A stretch of DNA of 64,000 bases from an uncultured Sphingomonas sp. (GTDB taxonomy: Bacteria > Pseudomonadota > Alphaproteobacteria > Sphingomonadales > Sphingomonadaceae): positions 1 to 64,000 of the forward strand of contig NZ_CADCVZ010000002.1 in assembly GCF_902806265.1 (NCBI RefSeq), in the 5' to 3' direction. Positions 35,571 to 44,563 of this stretch are shown here, in pieces. Both the position numbers and the translations under genes were made by a program. Position 1 is the first letter of the stretch; each line of letters begins with the position of its first letter. Below the pieces are notes generated by a model. That model searched no databases and was not told the DNA's origin. It was given only the letters and a program-made list of their open reading frames with translations.

Positions 35571-36817
35571 TCCTCAACCGCTACGAACGCACCATTGCCA
35601 AGCGCTACCTGTTGCCCGGCAAGGGCGAGGGGTTCATCTTCCTGGTCGCGGCGATCAGCCTGGGCGCGGTCGCGCTGGGCGTAGCGGCGCTGATAATCGT
35701 CATGAGTGTGATGAACGGCTTCCGGGCGGAGCTGTTCGACAAGATCGTCGGCTTGAACGGTCATGCTGTGGTTCAGGGATACGACGGCCGCTTGCCGGGG
35801 TGGCAGCAAATGGCTGCGCAGGCCAGGCGGGTTTCGGGCGTTACTTCGGCGACGCCGCTGATCGAACAACAGATGCTGGTGAGTGGAAACGGACGCGCCA
35901 CCGGCGCGATCGTCCGCGGAATGCGGGTCGAGGACATCCGCACCAATCCCACCATTTCGGGCGGAGTCAAATCCGGCGACATCCGCTCCCTGACGCCGGG
36001 CAGCGACAGGGTTGCCATCGGCAGCAGGCTTGCGGAGTCCATTGGCGCTTACCCCGGCGGTACGATCAGCCTGATCAGCCCGGAGGGTCGTTCCACCCCA
36101 GTCGGTACCGTGCCGCGCATCGTCAGCTATACGGTGGGCGCCACCTTTGAGGTCGGCATCTACGATCTCGATAACCTGTATGTGCTGATGCCCATGGAAG
36201 ACGCGCAGAACCTGCTCATGTTGGGTGAGGACGTCAGCACCATCGAAGTGGAAGTCGCGGCGCCCGACCGGATGAACGACCAGCTTGGCGCTCTGCAACA
36301 GATCGTCCAGGGCAGGGGCGTGGTGGTCGATTGGCGCTCCATGAACTCGGCATTGTTCGAGGCCTTGGAGGTCGAGCGGATTGCCATGTTCGTGGTGCTG
36401 TCGCTGATCATCCTGGTCGCGGTGTTCAACATCCTGTCCTCCTTAATCATGCTGGTCCGCGCCAAGACGCGTGATATCGCCATCCTCCGCACCATGGGCG
36501 CCAGCCGCCGCGGCATGCTCAAGATCTTCGTGACGGTTGGGGTGACCATCGGCTCTCTGGGGATCTTGCTCGGCCTGCTCCTCGGAGCGGTGTTTCTATT
36601 CTTCCGGCAGGCGGTGGTGAACGCCATCCAGGTTCTGACCGGTCAGAACCTGTGGGACCCCAGTGTTCGTTTCCTGTCCGAGCTACCCAGCAAGACGGAC
36701 CCGCTGGAGGTGACCGCGATTGTTGTCCTGGCGCTGGTGCTGGCATTCCTGGCGACGCTCTATCCCGCCTGGAAGGCGGCGAGCACCGATCCGGTGCAGG
36801 TGCTGCGCTATGAGTGA
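35567..36817 (+). CDS. lolC: Lipoprotein-releasing ABC transporter permease LolC/LolE
   Basis: 416 residues: N-terminal cytosolic stretch, first membrane span ([31 protein letters not shown]), a large periplasmic domain, and three C-terminal FtsX spans ending in [10 protein letters not shown]. With LolD it extracts lipoproteins from the inner membrane and passes them to LolA. One permease gene indicates a LolF-like homodimer, as common in Alphaproteobacteria. GTG start overlaps the proS stop. Confidence 0.96.
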   Translation: MILNRYERTIAKRYLLPGKGEGFIFLVAAISLGAVALGVAALIIVMSVMNGFRAELFDKIVGLNGHAVVQGYDGRLPGWQQMAAQARRVSGVTSATPLIEQQMLVSGNGRATGAIVRGMRVEDIRTNPTISGGVKSGDIRSLTPGSDRVAIGSRLAESIGAYPGGTISLISPEGRSTPVGTVPRIVSYTVGATFEVGIYDLDNLYVLMPMEDAQNLLMLGEDVSTIEVEVAAPDRMNDQLGALQQIVQGRGVVVDWRSMNSALFEALEVERIAMFVVLSLIILVAVFNILSSLIMLVRAKTRDIAILRTMGASRRGMLKIFVTVGVTIGSLGILLGLLLGAVFLFFRQAVVNAIQVLTGQNLWDPSVRFLSELPSKTDPLEVTAIVVLALVLAFLATLYPAWKAASTDPVQVLRYE

Positions 36818-37505
36818 GCCGGTCCTGGAGACCCGCGGCCTTGCGCGCAGTTTCGTCCAGGGCGACGTTACGATCGAAGTGCTCCGCGGCATCGACCTGG
36901 CGGTGCAGCCGGGCGAGATCGTGGCGTTGCTTGGGCCCTCAGGATCTGGCAAGTCGACCCTGCTCCAGGCGGTCGGCCTCTTGGAAGGCGGCTTCTCGGG
37001 CTCAATCCGGATCGCCGGCAAGGAAGCCGCGAGCCTCGACAACGACCAGCGCACGGAGTTGCGGCGCGACGCGCTCGGCTTCGTGTACCAGTTCCACCAC
37101 CTGCTGGCCGATTTCGATGCAACCGAAAACGTGGTCCTGCCGCAGATCATCCGCGGCGCTGAAACGGACCAGGCGCATGACCGGGCCAAGCAGCTGCTGA
37201 CCACCCTTGGTCTTGGAGCGCGGCTGGAGCATCGGCCGGCCAAGCTGTCGGGCGGCGAGCAGCAGCGGGTGGCGGTTGCGCGCGCCCTGGCAAACCGGCC
37301 ACCGCTGGTCCTGGCGGATGAGCCGACCGGGAACCTCGATGAGGCTACCGCGAACGTGGTGCTCGCCGAATTTCTGGGGCTCGTCCGGGGCGAGGGCAGT
37401 GCCGCGCTGGTAGCAACGCACAATGAGCGACTAGCGGCAAAAATGGACCGGGTCGTTCGGCTGCACGACGGTCGGCTTGAGCCATTGGGACCAAATCGCC
37501 CCTGA
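36810..37505 (+). CDS. lolD: Lipoprotein-releasing ABC transporter ATPase LolD
   Basis: 231 residues. Walker [10 protein letters not shown] (about residues 42-50), Q-loop in [16 protein letters not shown], signature LSGGEQQR, Walker [12 protein letters not shown] and H-switch VATHNE. The HHLL segment is LolD-typical. The ATG at 36810 overlaps lolC by 8 bp and starts the conserved N-terminus [11 protein letters not shown]. Confidence 0.97.
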   Translation: MSEPVLETRGLARSFVQGDVTIEVLRGIDLAVQPGEIVALLGPSGSGKSTLLQAVGLLEGGFSGSIRIAGKEAASLDNDQRTELRRDALGFVYQFHHLLADFDATENVVLPQIIRGAETDQAHDRAKQLLTTLGLGARLEHRPAKLSGGEQQRVAVARALANRPPLVLADEPTGNLDEATANVVLAEFLGLVRGEGSAALVATHNERLAAKMDRVVRLHDGRLEPLGPNRP

Positions 37506-37520
37506 AACGTTGCGCCCGTC

Positions 37521-38900
37521 ATGCCAGATCGTCCGTCCGAGCCGCCCTTCGACCCGCGTGACCCGCGCAACCGTCCACCCCGCGACCCGCGTAACGAACC
37601 GCGTCAGGACCCCCGTTACGATCCGCGCAACGACCCGCGTCAGGACCCCCGTTACGACCCGCGCAGCGATCCGCGATATGACCCTCGCGAGGGAGGAGGC
37701 TTCGCTGCCGGCAGCGATCCCCGGCACGATCCGGCGGATCCCCGTTACGATCCGCGGTACGATCCCCGGGCGGACGCGCGCTACGATCCGCGGACGGACC
37801 CGAGGTACGACCCACGATATGATTCTCGTGCCGACCCGCGTTACGATCCCCGGCATGGGCCCGACCCGCGGTCGGGCGGATCGGTTCCGCCGCCCCCGCC
37901 TCCCGCGCCGCCGCTTGCAACGACCGAGCGGCCACGATCCCGGGGGCGGATGCTTGCCATTCTGGCGGGTCTCCTTGCGCTGCTGCTGATTGGCTTCTTC
38001 GCCTATCGCCTCACTCGGGCCGGGCCGGCTGAAGACCGCCTCAATGAAGCGGGTGCCGCAAGCGAGAACGCCGCTGTTGCAGAAGGGCCTGCGGAGCGCT
38101 GCGCTACCCAGCGCACCTATGAGTCGATCAAGCAGCAGCTGTTCCGCCGCGCCGCCCAGGTTCGCGGCACCGATCAGGCGGCGTTCGACCGCCTCGCCGC
38201 CTACGCCGTGGTGCGTGTCGATGCTCCGGTGCTCAAGCGTCAGGACGAGGAGCTCGGCACCCAGGTCTGCTCGGGCAACGTGTCGATCGACCTTCCGCCG
38301 GGGGTGGCGGTGGTCGGCGGCCGCCGCACCCTGACCGCTGAGATGGACTATGCGCTTCAGCCGGCAGCGGACCGCACCGGCGATGTGGTGACCCTGAGCG
38401 GCGCGGATGGGATCGTCGTCCCGCTGGCGACCCTGGCACGGACCGGCACCCAGCCGGGCTTGCCGCAGGCGGTTCAGCCGGGGCAGCCGCTGCCTCAGGC
38501 GCTGCCCCCGGGATCGCCGCAGCAGCCGGCACCCGTGCCAGTCCCGACTGCGCCCCCTCCGCCGCCCGCACCCACGCCCGCGCCACGTGCCGAACCCGCC
38601 CCCCCGCGAGCGGCCGCGGCCCGCCCTAGCTTCAACTGCGCCAATGCCCGCACTCGCGGCGAGCGCGCGGTGTGCGGCGATCCCGAGCTTGCCTCGCTCG
38701 ATCGGCTGATGGCTGCGCAATATGTGGCGGCGCTGCGGCGGGCCGACTCCTCGGAGCGTGCGCTGCTGCAACGCACCCGCGACGCGTTCCTTGGGCATCG
38801 CGACCAGTGCACTTCCGACGCCTGCGTGGCGCAGACCTACCGCGGCCGCATGCGCGAGATTTCCGACATCATGTCGGGACGGTGGCAACCGCCGCGCTAA
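37521..38900 (+). CDS. DPR-repeat membrane protein with C-terminal LprI-like domain
   Basis: 459 residues in five parts. Residues 11-118 hold twenty DPR tripeptides, mostly DPRx/DPRY with 12-residue (36-bp) higher-order units. Residues 121-131 are poly-Pro. A single membrane span lies at about 143-163. Then come a periplasmic region (about 190-310, with Cys194 and Cys250) and a long Pro/Ala linker (about 310-370). The end (370-459) carries FNCANARTRGERAVCGDPELASLDRLMAAQY and Cys373, Cys385, Cys430 and Cys435, matching the LprI/DUF1311 lysozyme-inhibitor-like pattern. The repeat faces the cytosol. It sits between lolD and dnaE. Confidence 0.8.
   Translation: MPDRPSEPPFDPRDPRNRPPRDPRNEPRQDPRYDPRNDPRQDPRYDPRSDPRYDPREGGGFAAGSDPRHDPADPRYDPRYDPRADARYDPRTDPRYDPRYDSRADPRYDPRHGPDPRSGGSVPPPPPPAPPLATTERPRSRGRMLAILAGLLALLLIGFFAYRLTRAGPAEDRLNEAGAASENAAVAEGPAERCATQRTYESIKQQLFRRAAQVRGTDQAAFDRLAAYAVVRVDAPVLKRQDEELGTQVCSGNVSIDLPPGVAVVGGRRTLTAEMDYALQPAADRTGDVVTLSGADGIVVPLATLARTGTQPGLPQAVQPGQPLPQALPPGSPQQPAPVPVPTAPPPPPAPTPAPRAEPAPPRAAAARPSFNCANARTRGERAVCGDPELASLDRLMAAQYVAALRRADSSERALLQRTRDAFLGHRDQCTSDACVAQTYRGRMREISDIMSGRWQPPR
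37551..37874 (+). repeat. DPR tandem repeat region, 36-bp higher-order period
   Basis: Encodes residues 11-118 of the membrane protein. Near-identical 36-bp units start at 37601 and 37637 (GCGTCAGGACCCCCGTTACG in both, then diverging slightly). The remaining copies keep DPR codons but vary in spacing and third position, indicating older duplications. Confidence 0.8.
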
Positions 38901-38925
38901 GCTGGGGATAACCGGGGCGGCGCGC

Positions 38926-38953
38926 TTGGCTCGGAGGCGCACCGCTCTATAGT
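38926..38953 (+). promoter_or_regulatory. dnaE: Promoter placing dnaE start at or near a leaderless ATG
   Basis: TTGGCT (38926-38931), 16 bases, TATAGT (38948-38953). Expected transcription start is 38960 or so, immediately before the ATG at 38961. This argues for the ATG rather than the GTG at 38952, which lies in the promoter. Confidence 0.5.
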
Positions 38954-38960
38954 GGGATCG

Positions 38961-41900
38961 ATGGTCTTCGTTCCCCTTCGCGTCTTTTCCTCTTTCACCA
39001 TGCTGGAGGGGGCGATGGAGCCCAAGACCATCGCTAAGACGGCGCGCAAGCTCGGCTTTCCGGCGGTTGGATTGACGGACCGGAACGGGCTGTACGCTGC
39101 CATGGCCTTCAGCGAGGCCTGCATGGGCGAAGGCGTGCAGCCCTTGATCGGCGCGACCCTTGGCCTGGCGCGTCCGGCCGACCTGCCGGGCACCCGCCTC
39201 GACTCGCTGGTGCTGCTCGCCAAGGATGAGGAGGGCTACGCCAACCTTTGCCGGCTAGTGTCCGCGGCGCACATGGAGCGGCCCGACAGCGACACCCCGC
39301 ACGTCAGCCTGGAAGCGCTTGCCGCGCAGGCGGGCGGGCTCCTGGCGCTGACCGCCGGCGGTGAAGGCGCGGTTGCCCGTCTGCTGGCTGATGGGCAGGC
39401 GCGTGCGGCACGCGACTATCTCGAGCGGCTGCAGGCGATCTTTCCCGAGCGTCTGTACATCGAATTGTCACGTCGCGGGGACGGCGCGGAAGAAGCGGCG
39501 GAGAGCGCGCTCATTGATCTCGCCTACGCGTTCGACCTGCCGCTGGTCGCGACCAATCCCGCGGCTTACGCCGAGCAGGCCTTCCACCCGGCGCACGACG
39601 CGCTGCTGTGCATCGCCCAGTCCGCTTACGTCGAGAGCGCCGATCGGACGGCATCGAGCGAGCATGCTTGGCTGAAATCCGCGGGCGAGATGGAGGCGCT
39701 GTTCGCCGATCTGCCCGAAGCGCTGGCCAACACTGCCGTGATTGCCGAGCGCTGCGCCGTCGCCGCGCCCAAGCGCCGACCGATTCTCCCGCGGCTCAGC
39801 GACGACGAGGACGAGCAGCTGCGCCGGGACGCACGGGCGGGGCTGGAAGAGCGACTGGCCGACCGGGGGGAAGGCGATAAGGCGCCCTATCGCGAGCGGC
39901 TCGACTTCGAGCTCGACGTCATCGCGCGGATGGGCTTCTCGGGCTATTTCCTGATCGTCGCCGACTTCATCAAGTGGGCCAAGGCCAACGACATTCCGGT
40001 CGGCCCCGGCCGTGGTTCCGGCGCCGGCTCGGCGGTCGCCTGGGCGCTGACCATCACCGACCTTGACCCCATCGAACTCAACCTCCTCTTCGAGCGCTTC
40101 CTCAATCCCGAGCGCGTGTCGATGCCGGACTTCGACATCGACTTCTGCGAAACCCACCGCGACAAGGTCATCCAGTACGTCCAGGGCAAGTACGGCCGGG
40201 ACCGGGTGGCGCAGATCATCACCTTTGGGCGATTGAAGGCGCGGGCAGTGCTCAAGGATACCGGCCGCGTGCTGCAGATGAGCTACGGCCATGTCGACCG
40301 GCTCGCCAAGCTAGTGCCCAACCACCCGACCGATCCCTGGACGCTGGAGCGCTCGCTGAACGGGGTGAGCGAGCTCGCGGCCGAGTACCGCGACGAGCCG
40401 CAGGTCAAGCGGCTGTTCGACCTGGCGATGAAGCTCGAAGGTCTGCCGCGGCATGCCTCCACCCACGCGGCGGGCGTGGTGATCGGCGACCGGCCGCTGC
40501 AGGAGCTGGTGCCGCTGCATCGCGACCCGCGCTCCGACATGCCGGTTACGCAGTTCGACATGAAATATGTCGAGGCGGCGGGGCTGGTGAAGTTCGACTT
40601 CCTCGGGCTCAAAACCTTGTCGGTGCTCAAGGAAGGGCAGCGGCTGCTTCGCCAGCGCGGCGTGGAGGTCGACTATGCCAAGCTGAAGTGGGACGATCCC
40701 CAGGTCTACGAGTTGCTCCAGCGCGGCGACACGGTGGGCGTGTTCCAGCTCGAATCCGAAGGCATGCGGCGGACGCTGGCGGCGGTGCGGCCGACCAGCT
40801 TCGGCGACATCATCGCGCTGGTGTCGCTCTACCGGCCCGGCCCGATGGACAACATTCCGCTGTTCGGCGACCGCAAGAACGGCCGGGTGCCGATCGAATA
40901 CCCGCACCCGATGCTGGAAGAGGTGCTGGAGGAAACCTACGGCATCTTCGTCTACCAGGAGCAGGTGATGGAAGCGGCCAGGGTGCTGGCCGGCTACAGC
41001 TTGGGCGAGGCGGACCTGCTGCGCCGGGCAATGGGCAAGAAGATCCAGGCGGAGATGGACGCCCAGCGCGCCCGCTTCGTGGAGGGCTGCGCGGCGCACG
41101 CCATCACGCCAGCAAAGGCCAACGGGCTGTTCGACCTGATCGACAAGTTCGCGGGCTACGGCTTCAACAAGTCGCACGCCGCGGCCTACGCGCTGGTCGC
41201 CTATAATACCGCTTGGCTCAAGGCGCACCACCCGGCCGAGTTCTTTGCCGCCTCGATGAGCTTCGACATTCATCAGACTGACAAGCTCAGCCTGTTCGTC
41301 GAGGACCTGCGCCGGTCGGGGCTGGAGTTGCTGCCGCCTGACGTGAACGGGAGCCGTGCGGACTTCAGCGTCGAGGACGGCCGCGTCCGCTACGCGCTTG
41401 GTGCGCTCAAGGGCGTCGGTGAGAAGGCAATGGCCGACCTGGTTGTCGAGCGCGAGCGGAATGGACGGTTCAAGAGCCTGGACGACTTCGCCCATCGGAT
41501 CGACCCGCGGCTGCTCAATCGGCGGCAGCTGGAGAGCCTCGCCGCCGCGGGCGCGCTGGACGGGCTGAACCCGAACCGCCCGGCGGTGCATGCGGGCGTG
41601 GAAACGATCCTCGCCCATGCGGCCAGCGCCGCGGATGCGCGGGAAAGCGGGCAAGGCGGGCTGTTCGGCGGTCCCGGCGAAGTTGCGGTCGCGCCCATCC
41701 GTTTGCCGCGCGATGCCCAATGGAGCCTGGCCGAGCGGATGGCGGCGGAACGCGATGCGTTCGGCTTCTACTTCTCGGCGCATCCGGTCGATCACCACAA
41801 GCACCTGCTGGCCGCGCACCGGGTCCGCACCTCAGCCGAGCTCGGTAGCATCCCCATGCCCGTGGATGGCGGCCGCACCGCCGCGACCATGGCCGGCCTG

Positions 41901-42395
41901 GTGGAGGAGGCCCGGTGGCGCACCTCGCAGAAAGGGCGGCGCTTCCTGATGGCGCGGCTAAGCGACAGCGCCGGACAGTTCGACGCGACGGTGTTCGACG
42001 ATGAAGCGAGCGCCGCGGTGGAGGCGGCCGCCAAGGCGGGCGCCTGCGGCCTGCTGTCGGTCGAGGTGGACCGGCGTCCGGGCGAGGAGCAGCCGCGGGT
42101 CACCATCCGCCGCTTCCAGCCGCTGGACGAGCTGGCGAAACGGAGCAGGCTAGAGCTGAGGATCCGCTGCGAGGACGTCGCCTGCATCGAGGCGGTCGCC
42201 GCGGAGCTGCGCAAGGCGGCGGGCGGTACTGGGTTCGTGCGACTGGTCACCCGGCTGGCGAACGGACGCGAGGCCGTGCTGCTGCTGGGCAAGAACTATG
42301 CGCTCGATGCCGAGCTGGTCGCCCGGCTGGAGCGGCACACAGGTGCAGGGAGCATCGCTCTGGATGCAGCCGAGCCGATGCGGCTGGTGGGATGA
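38961..42395 (+). CDS. dnaE: DNA polymerase III alpha subunit
   Basis: Replicative polymerase, 1144 residues. PHP domain at the N-terminus (FVPLRVFSSFTMLEGAMEPKTIAKTARKLGFPAVGLTDRNGLYAA), pol III palm with the acidic residues in SMPDFDIDFCE (PDxDxD), finger domain, HhH2 segment (ALKGVGEKAMADLV) and an OB-fold (TMAGLVEEARWRTSQKGRRFLMARLSD). Normal length. The ATG was chosen because the promoter overlaps the upstream GTG. Confidence 0.97.
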   Translation: MVFVPLRVFSSFTMLEGAMEPKTIAKTARKLGFPAVGLTDRNGLYAAMAFSEACMGEGVQPLIGATLGLARPADLPGTRLDSLVLLAKDEEGYANLCRLVSAAHMERPDSDTPHVSLEALAAQAGGLLALTAGGEGAVARLLADGQARAARDYLERLQAIFPERLYIELSRRGDGAEEAAESALIDLAYAFDLPLVATNPAAYAEQAFHPAHDALLCIAQSAYVESADRTASSEHAWLKSAGEMEALFADLPEALANTAVIAERCAVAAPKRRPILPRLSDDEDEQLRRDARAGLEERLADRGEGDKAPYRERLDFELDVIARMGFSGYFLIVADFIKWAKANDIPVGPGRGSGAGSAVAWALTITDLDPIELNLLFERFLNPERVSMPDFDIDFCETHRDKVIQYVQGKYGRDRVAQIITFGRLKARAVLKDTGRVLQMSYGHVDRLAKLVPNHPTDPWTLERSLNGVSELAAEYRDEPQVKRLFDLAMKLEGLPRHASTHAAGVVIGDRPLQELVPLHRDPRSDMPVTQFDMKYVEAAGLVKFDFLGLKTLSVLKEGQRLLRQRGVEVDYAKLKWDDPQVYELLQRGDTVGVFQLESEGMRRTLAAVRPTSFGDIIALVSLYRPGPMDNIPLFGDRKNGRVPIEYPHPMLEEVLEETYGIFVYQEQVMEAARVLAGYSLGEADLLRRAMGKKIQAEMDAQRARFVEGCAAHAITPAKANGLFDLIDKFAGYGFNKSHAAAYALVAYNTAWLKAHHPAEFFAASMSFDIHQTDKLSLFVEDLRRSGLELLPPDVNGSRADFSVEDGRVRYALGALKGVGEKAMADLVVERERNGRFKSLDDFAHRIDPRLLNRRQLESLAAAGALDGLNPNRPAVHAGVETILAHAASAADARESGQGGLFGGPGEVAVAPIRLPRDAQWSLAERMAAERDAFGFYFSAHPVDHHKHLLAAHRVRTSAELGSIPMPVDGGRTAATMAGLVEEARWRTSQKGRRFLMARLSDSAGQFDATVFDDEASAAVEAAAKAGACGLLSVEVDRRPGEEQPRVTIRRFQPLDELAKRSRLELRIRCEDVACIEAVAAELRKAAGGTGFVRLVTRLANGREAVLLLGKNYALDAELVARLERHTGAGSIALDAAEPMRLVG

Positions 42396-42403
42396 CGTAG
42401 AAA

Positions 42404-42434
42404 GGGCGGGTTCGGCATCGAGCCGATCCCGCCC
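42404..42434. terminator. Bidirectional hairpin between dnaE and hemerythrin gene
   Basis: GGGCGGG (42404-42410) pairs with CCCGCCC (42428-42434), and the loop contains a nested TCGGC/GCCGA stem. It sits between two convergent genes. No T-tract. Confidence 0.5.
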
Positions 42435-42462
42435 TCCTGAAGCCCGGATCGAGTTCGGGGTG

Positions 42463-42489
42463 CTTTGGTCCGCCTGCGGCGGATCAAAG
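42463..42489 (-). terminator. 12-bp hairpin overlapping the hemerythrin stop
   Basis: CTTTGGTCCGCC, loop TGC, GGCGGATCAAAG (one G-T pair). The minus-strand stop codon at 42484-42486 lies inside the 3' arm. Likely stabilises or ends the hemerythrin message. Confidence 0.45.
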
Positions 42490-43131
42490 CATCTTCATGC
42501 CTTCCTTGTTCATGAGCGCGGTGATCTTCTTGTTCTGCTCTTCGCTGATCTCGTTCTTGAACCGCGGGTAGACCTGGTCCTCCTCCATCCGCGCATGCTC
42601 GGCGATGAGATTGCGGAACTCGCGGACGCGGACCAGGAACTCCGGCGAATCCTTGGGCATGTTGTCGAGCTCGTACAGGTAGGTCTTCACGTAGCCGTGC
42701 TCATGCTCGAGGTGGTCGGCGTCCACTGTCTCGTTGGCCTGACGAAGCGCCGGGTAGACGACGTTTTCTTCCTGATGGGCATGCTTCTCCAGCGCGTAGC
42801 TGAGCTTCTTGACCAAGGTCGCGCGCTTGCCTGTCTCGTTGTCGTCGGTCGCAAGCAAGGTATCGAAGGTCGCAAGCGTCGCCTTATGCTCGAGCTTCAG
42901 GATCTCGTCCCACTGATTGCCGGCAGCCATCGATGCGGATTTCTGCATCAGGAACTTGCGCGCCCAGTTCGCGCCGACCCCGATTACCGCACCTGCTGCC
43001 AGGGCGCCCAGCAGCGGGCCGGTGTTGGCGCTGGAGCCGAAGCTAAATGCGCTCCCGTCGGAACTGCTGTGCTTGCGCTCGGTGCGCCGGTCGGAACTCT
43101 TGTTGTCGCGGGTGTCACTACGGGTGGCCAT
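42484..43131 (-). CDS. Hemerythrin HHE-domain protein with N-terminal hydrophobic segment
   Basis: 215 residues. The N-terminal third is basic and Ser-rich with a glycine-rich hydrophobic stretch (about 35-53, GPLLGALAAGAVIGVGAN). The C-terminal two-thirds is a hemerythrin fold with iron-binding His/Glu positions (LEHKATLATFDTLL, EKHAHQEENVVYPAL, LEHEHGYVKTYL, EHARMEEDQVYPRF). Roles in O2/NO/iron sensing or stress are known for the family. The ATG at 43131 has a GGAGAG site; an EcfG near-match lies 35 bp upstream. Confidence 0.88.
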   Translation of the reverse strand: MATRSDTRDNKSSDRRTERKHSSSDGSAFSFGSSANTGPLLGALAAGAVIGVGANWARKFLMQKSASMAAGNQWDEILKLEHKATLATFDTLLATDDNETGKRATLVKKLSYALEKHAHQEENVVYPALRQANETVDADHLEHEHGYVKTYLYELDNMPKDSPEFLVRVREFRNLIAEHARMEEDQVYPRFKNEISEEQNKKITALMNKEGMKML

Positions 43132-43165
43132 CGTCTGCTCTCCTATCGGAATGGATTGCGGCTCC

Positions 43166-43191
43166 AACCGATGGGTGAGCAGCGGCGTTCC
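43166..43191 (-). promoter_or_regulatory. Candidate EcfG-type promoter of hemerythrin gene
   Basis: Minus strand GGAAC (43191-43187), 16 bases, CGGTT (43170-43166); equally GGAAC-N17-GGTT. One mismatch to the general-stress consensus. The same CGGTT variant occurs before the lipoprotein gene at 45995. Confidence 0.5.
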
Positions 43192-43215
43192 TGTTGCGAA
43201 CAACTCTCATCCGCC

Positions 43216-44238
43216 TCACAGTGCGTTAACGGGCGACTCCTCAGCTTCGAAGGGTGGTGGAGCCTCGGCCGGAATCTCCGGCGACGGCGCTTCCTCGATC
43301 GGACCGTCCGTCTCTAGTGCCGGGTCACCCGCAGGCTGCGGCGCAACCTCCAAGGGCAAATCGCTGGCTTCCGGCAGATCGCGCACGACCTCCTGCAAAG
43401 GCGGGAGGGGCCTGGCGCTTTCATATTCCTCACCGGGCAGCCGCTGCGGCCTGCGGCTTGGCGGGGGAGCCCGGTTCACCGGGGCGGACGCACCCTGGTA
43501 GACGCAGCGGTCGAGGCCGTCGCGGGCAACCACGCCGACCCGCGCAGCGATGCTGTTGCCGTAGCGCCGGGTGAAGCCTGCGGGGGCGACGGCTCCGCGC
43601 TCCTTGGGCAGGGGCAGCACGGCCGCAATCCGCGCCGCTTCCTGGCGCGACATCGCACTGGCGTCATGACCGTAGTAGCGCTGGGCGCCGGCGTTCACGC
43701 CATAAGTGCCAACTCCGGTTTCGGCGAGGTTGAGGTAAACCTCCATGATCCGCCGCTTGCCCCAGATCTGCTCGATCAGCAGGGTGAACCAGGCTTCCAG
43801 CCCTTTGCGGAAGTAGCCTCCGCCCTGCCACAGGAAGGCGTTCTTGGCGGTCTGCTGGCTGATGGTGGAGCCGCCCCGGATCCGCCCGCCCGAGGCGTTG
43901 CTCTTCAAGGCATCCTCGATTGCCTCCAGATCGAAGCCGGAGTGCCGGCAGAACTTGCTGTCCTCCGCGGCGACGGCGGCGCGGACCATGTCGCGGTCAA
44001 TCCGGTCGATGCCCATCCACTCACGATTGGCACCGCGCCCAACGAGCAGGTCGCTGACCATGGTCGCGGTAATTGGAGGATTGATGAAGCGATAGGCGAC
44101 CACCCACAGCACGGACAGCAGCAGGAACGCTACCGCTAGCTTCAGAAAGAACAGCGCCAAGCGGCCGGGCAAGGAACGCCGGGTGCCTGCGCGCTTGTAT
44201 CTGGGGATCGGAGAAGGCGAGGCAGCGCTGCGGGCCAT
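43216..44238 (-). CDS. mtgA: Monofunctional peptidoglycan glycosyltransferase
   Basis: 340 residues. N-terminal membrane anchor (about 26-50), then a GT51 domain with the five motifs: EDSKFCRHSGFD (catalytic Glu), GGSTISQQTAKNAFL, KRRIMEVYLNLAETG and related. It polymerises lipid II glycan strands and lacks a transpeptidase domain. The C-terminal 90 residues form an acidic proline-rich tail (LPGEEYESARPLPPLQ...), absent in short MtgA proteins. Confidence 0.95.
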   Translation of the reverse strand: MARSAASPSPIPRYKRAGTRRSLPGRLALFFLKLAVAFLLLSVLWVVAYRFINPPITATMVSDLLVGRGANREWMGIDRIDRDMVRAAVAAEDSKFCRHSGFDLEAIEDALKSNASGGRIRGGSTISQQTAKNAFLWQGGGYFRKGLEAWFTLLIEQIWGKRRIMEVYLNLAETGVGTYGVNAGAQRYYGHDASAMSRQEAARIAAVLPLPKERGAVAPAGFTRRYGNSIAARVGVVARDGLDRCVYQGASAPVNRAPPPSRRPQRLPGEEYESARPLPPLQEVVRDLPEASDLPLEVAPQPAGDPALETDGPIEEAPSPEIPAEAPPPFEAEESPVNAL

Positions 44239-44276
44239 GGGTTGGACCTAACGGCGGTATCGCCGGCTGCAAAGCG

Positions 44277-44504
44277 TCAGGAGCGAATGCGGGCGCCAGT
44301 CTCGTAATTGTCGGCCATTGCGCGCAGCACCTGCGCCGCCTCAAAATCGCATACCCCGGCCGCCAGCCTACGGCATTGCGCTGCCTTCGCCAGAAGGTCG
44401 GACGCGGGGGCTTCCCGAGCTACGACCTGCACGTTGGTGCCTGGTTGGTTTTTCAAGTCGGATCTCTTGTGAGCACCTAACAACAATCCGCCAGCCAAAG
44501 TCAT
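44277..44504 (-). CDS. Small hypothetical protein
   Basis: 75 residues at most. The C-terminal half, KAAQCRRLAAGVCDFEAAQVLRAMADNYE, resembles a short helical motif common in sphingomonad small proteins (Cys-Arg-Arg-Leu-Ala then Ala-Leu-Arg-Ala-Met-Ala). The start is doubtful; a GTG at 44432 could give a shorter 51-residue protein. No function known. Confidence 0.45.
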   Translation of the reverse strand: MTLAGGLLLGAHKRSDLKNQPGTNVQVVAREAPASDLLAKAAQCRRLAAGVCDFEAAQVLRAMADNYETGARIRS

Positions 44505-44563
44505 GTTCCCGACTTCATGCGTAAGAAGGGTACTGTGGCAACGACGCTACAGCCGGCCGCCTG

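Noticed and set aside
38952-38960. GTG at 38952 as dnaE start
   Set aside because: It lies within the predicted -10 TATAGT region. The ATG at 38961 begins the conserved FVPLRVFSSF segment.
44485-44509. EcfG-like promoter before the small gene at 44277-44504
   Set aside because: GGAAC is present, but the second element at N16 is GATT with two mismatches and the motif would lie inside the predicted coding start.
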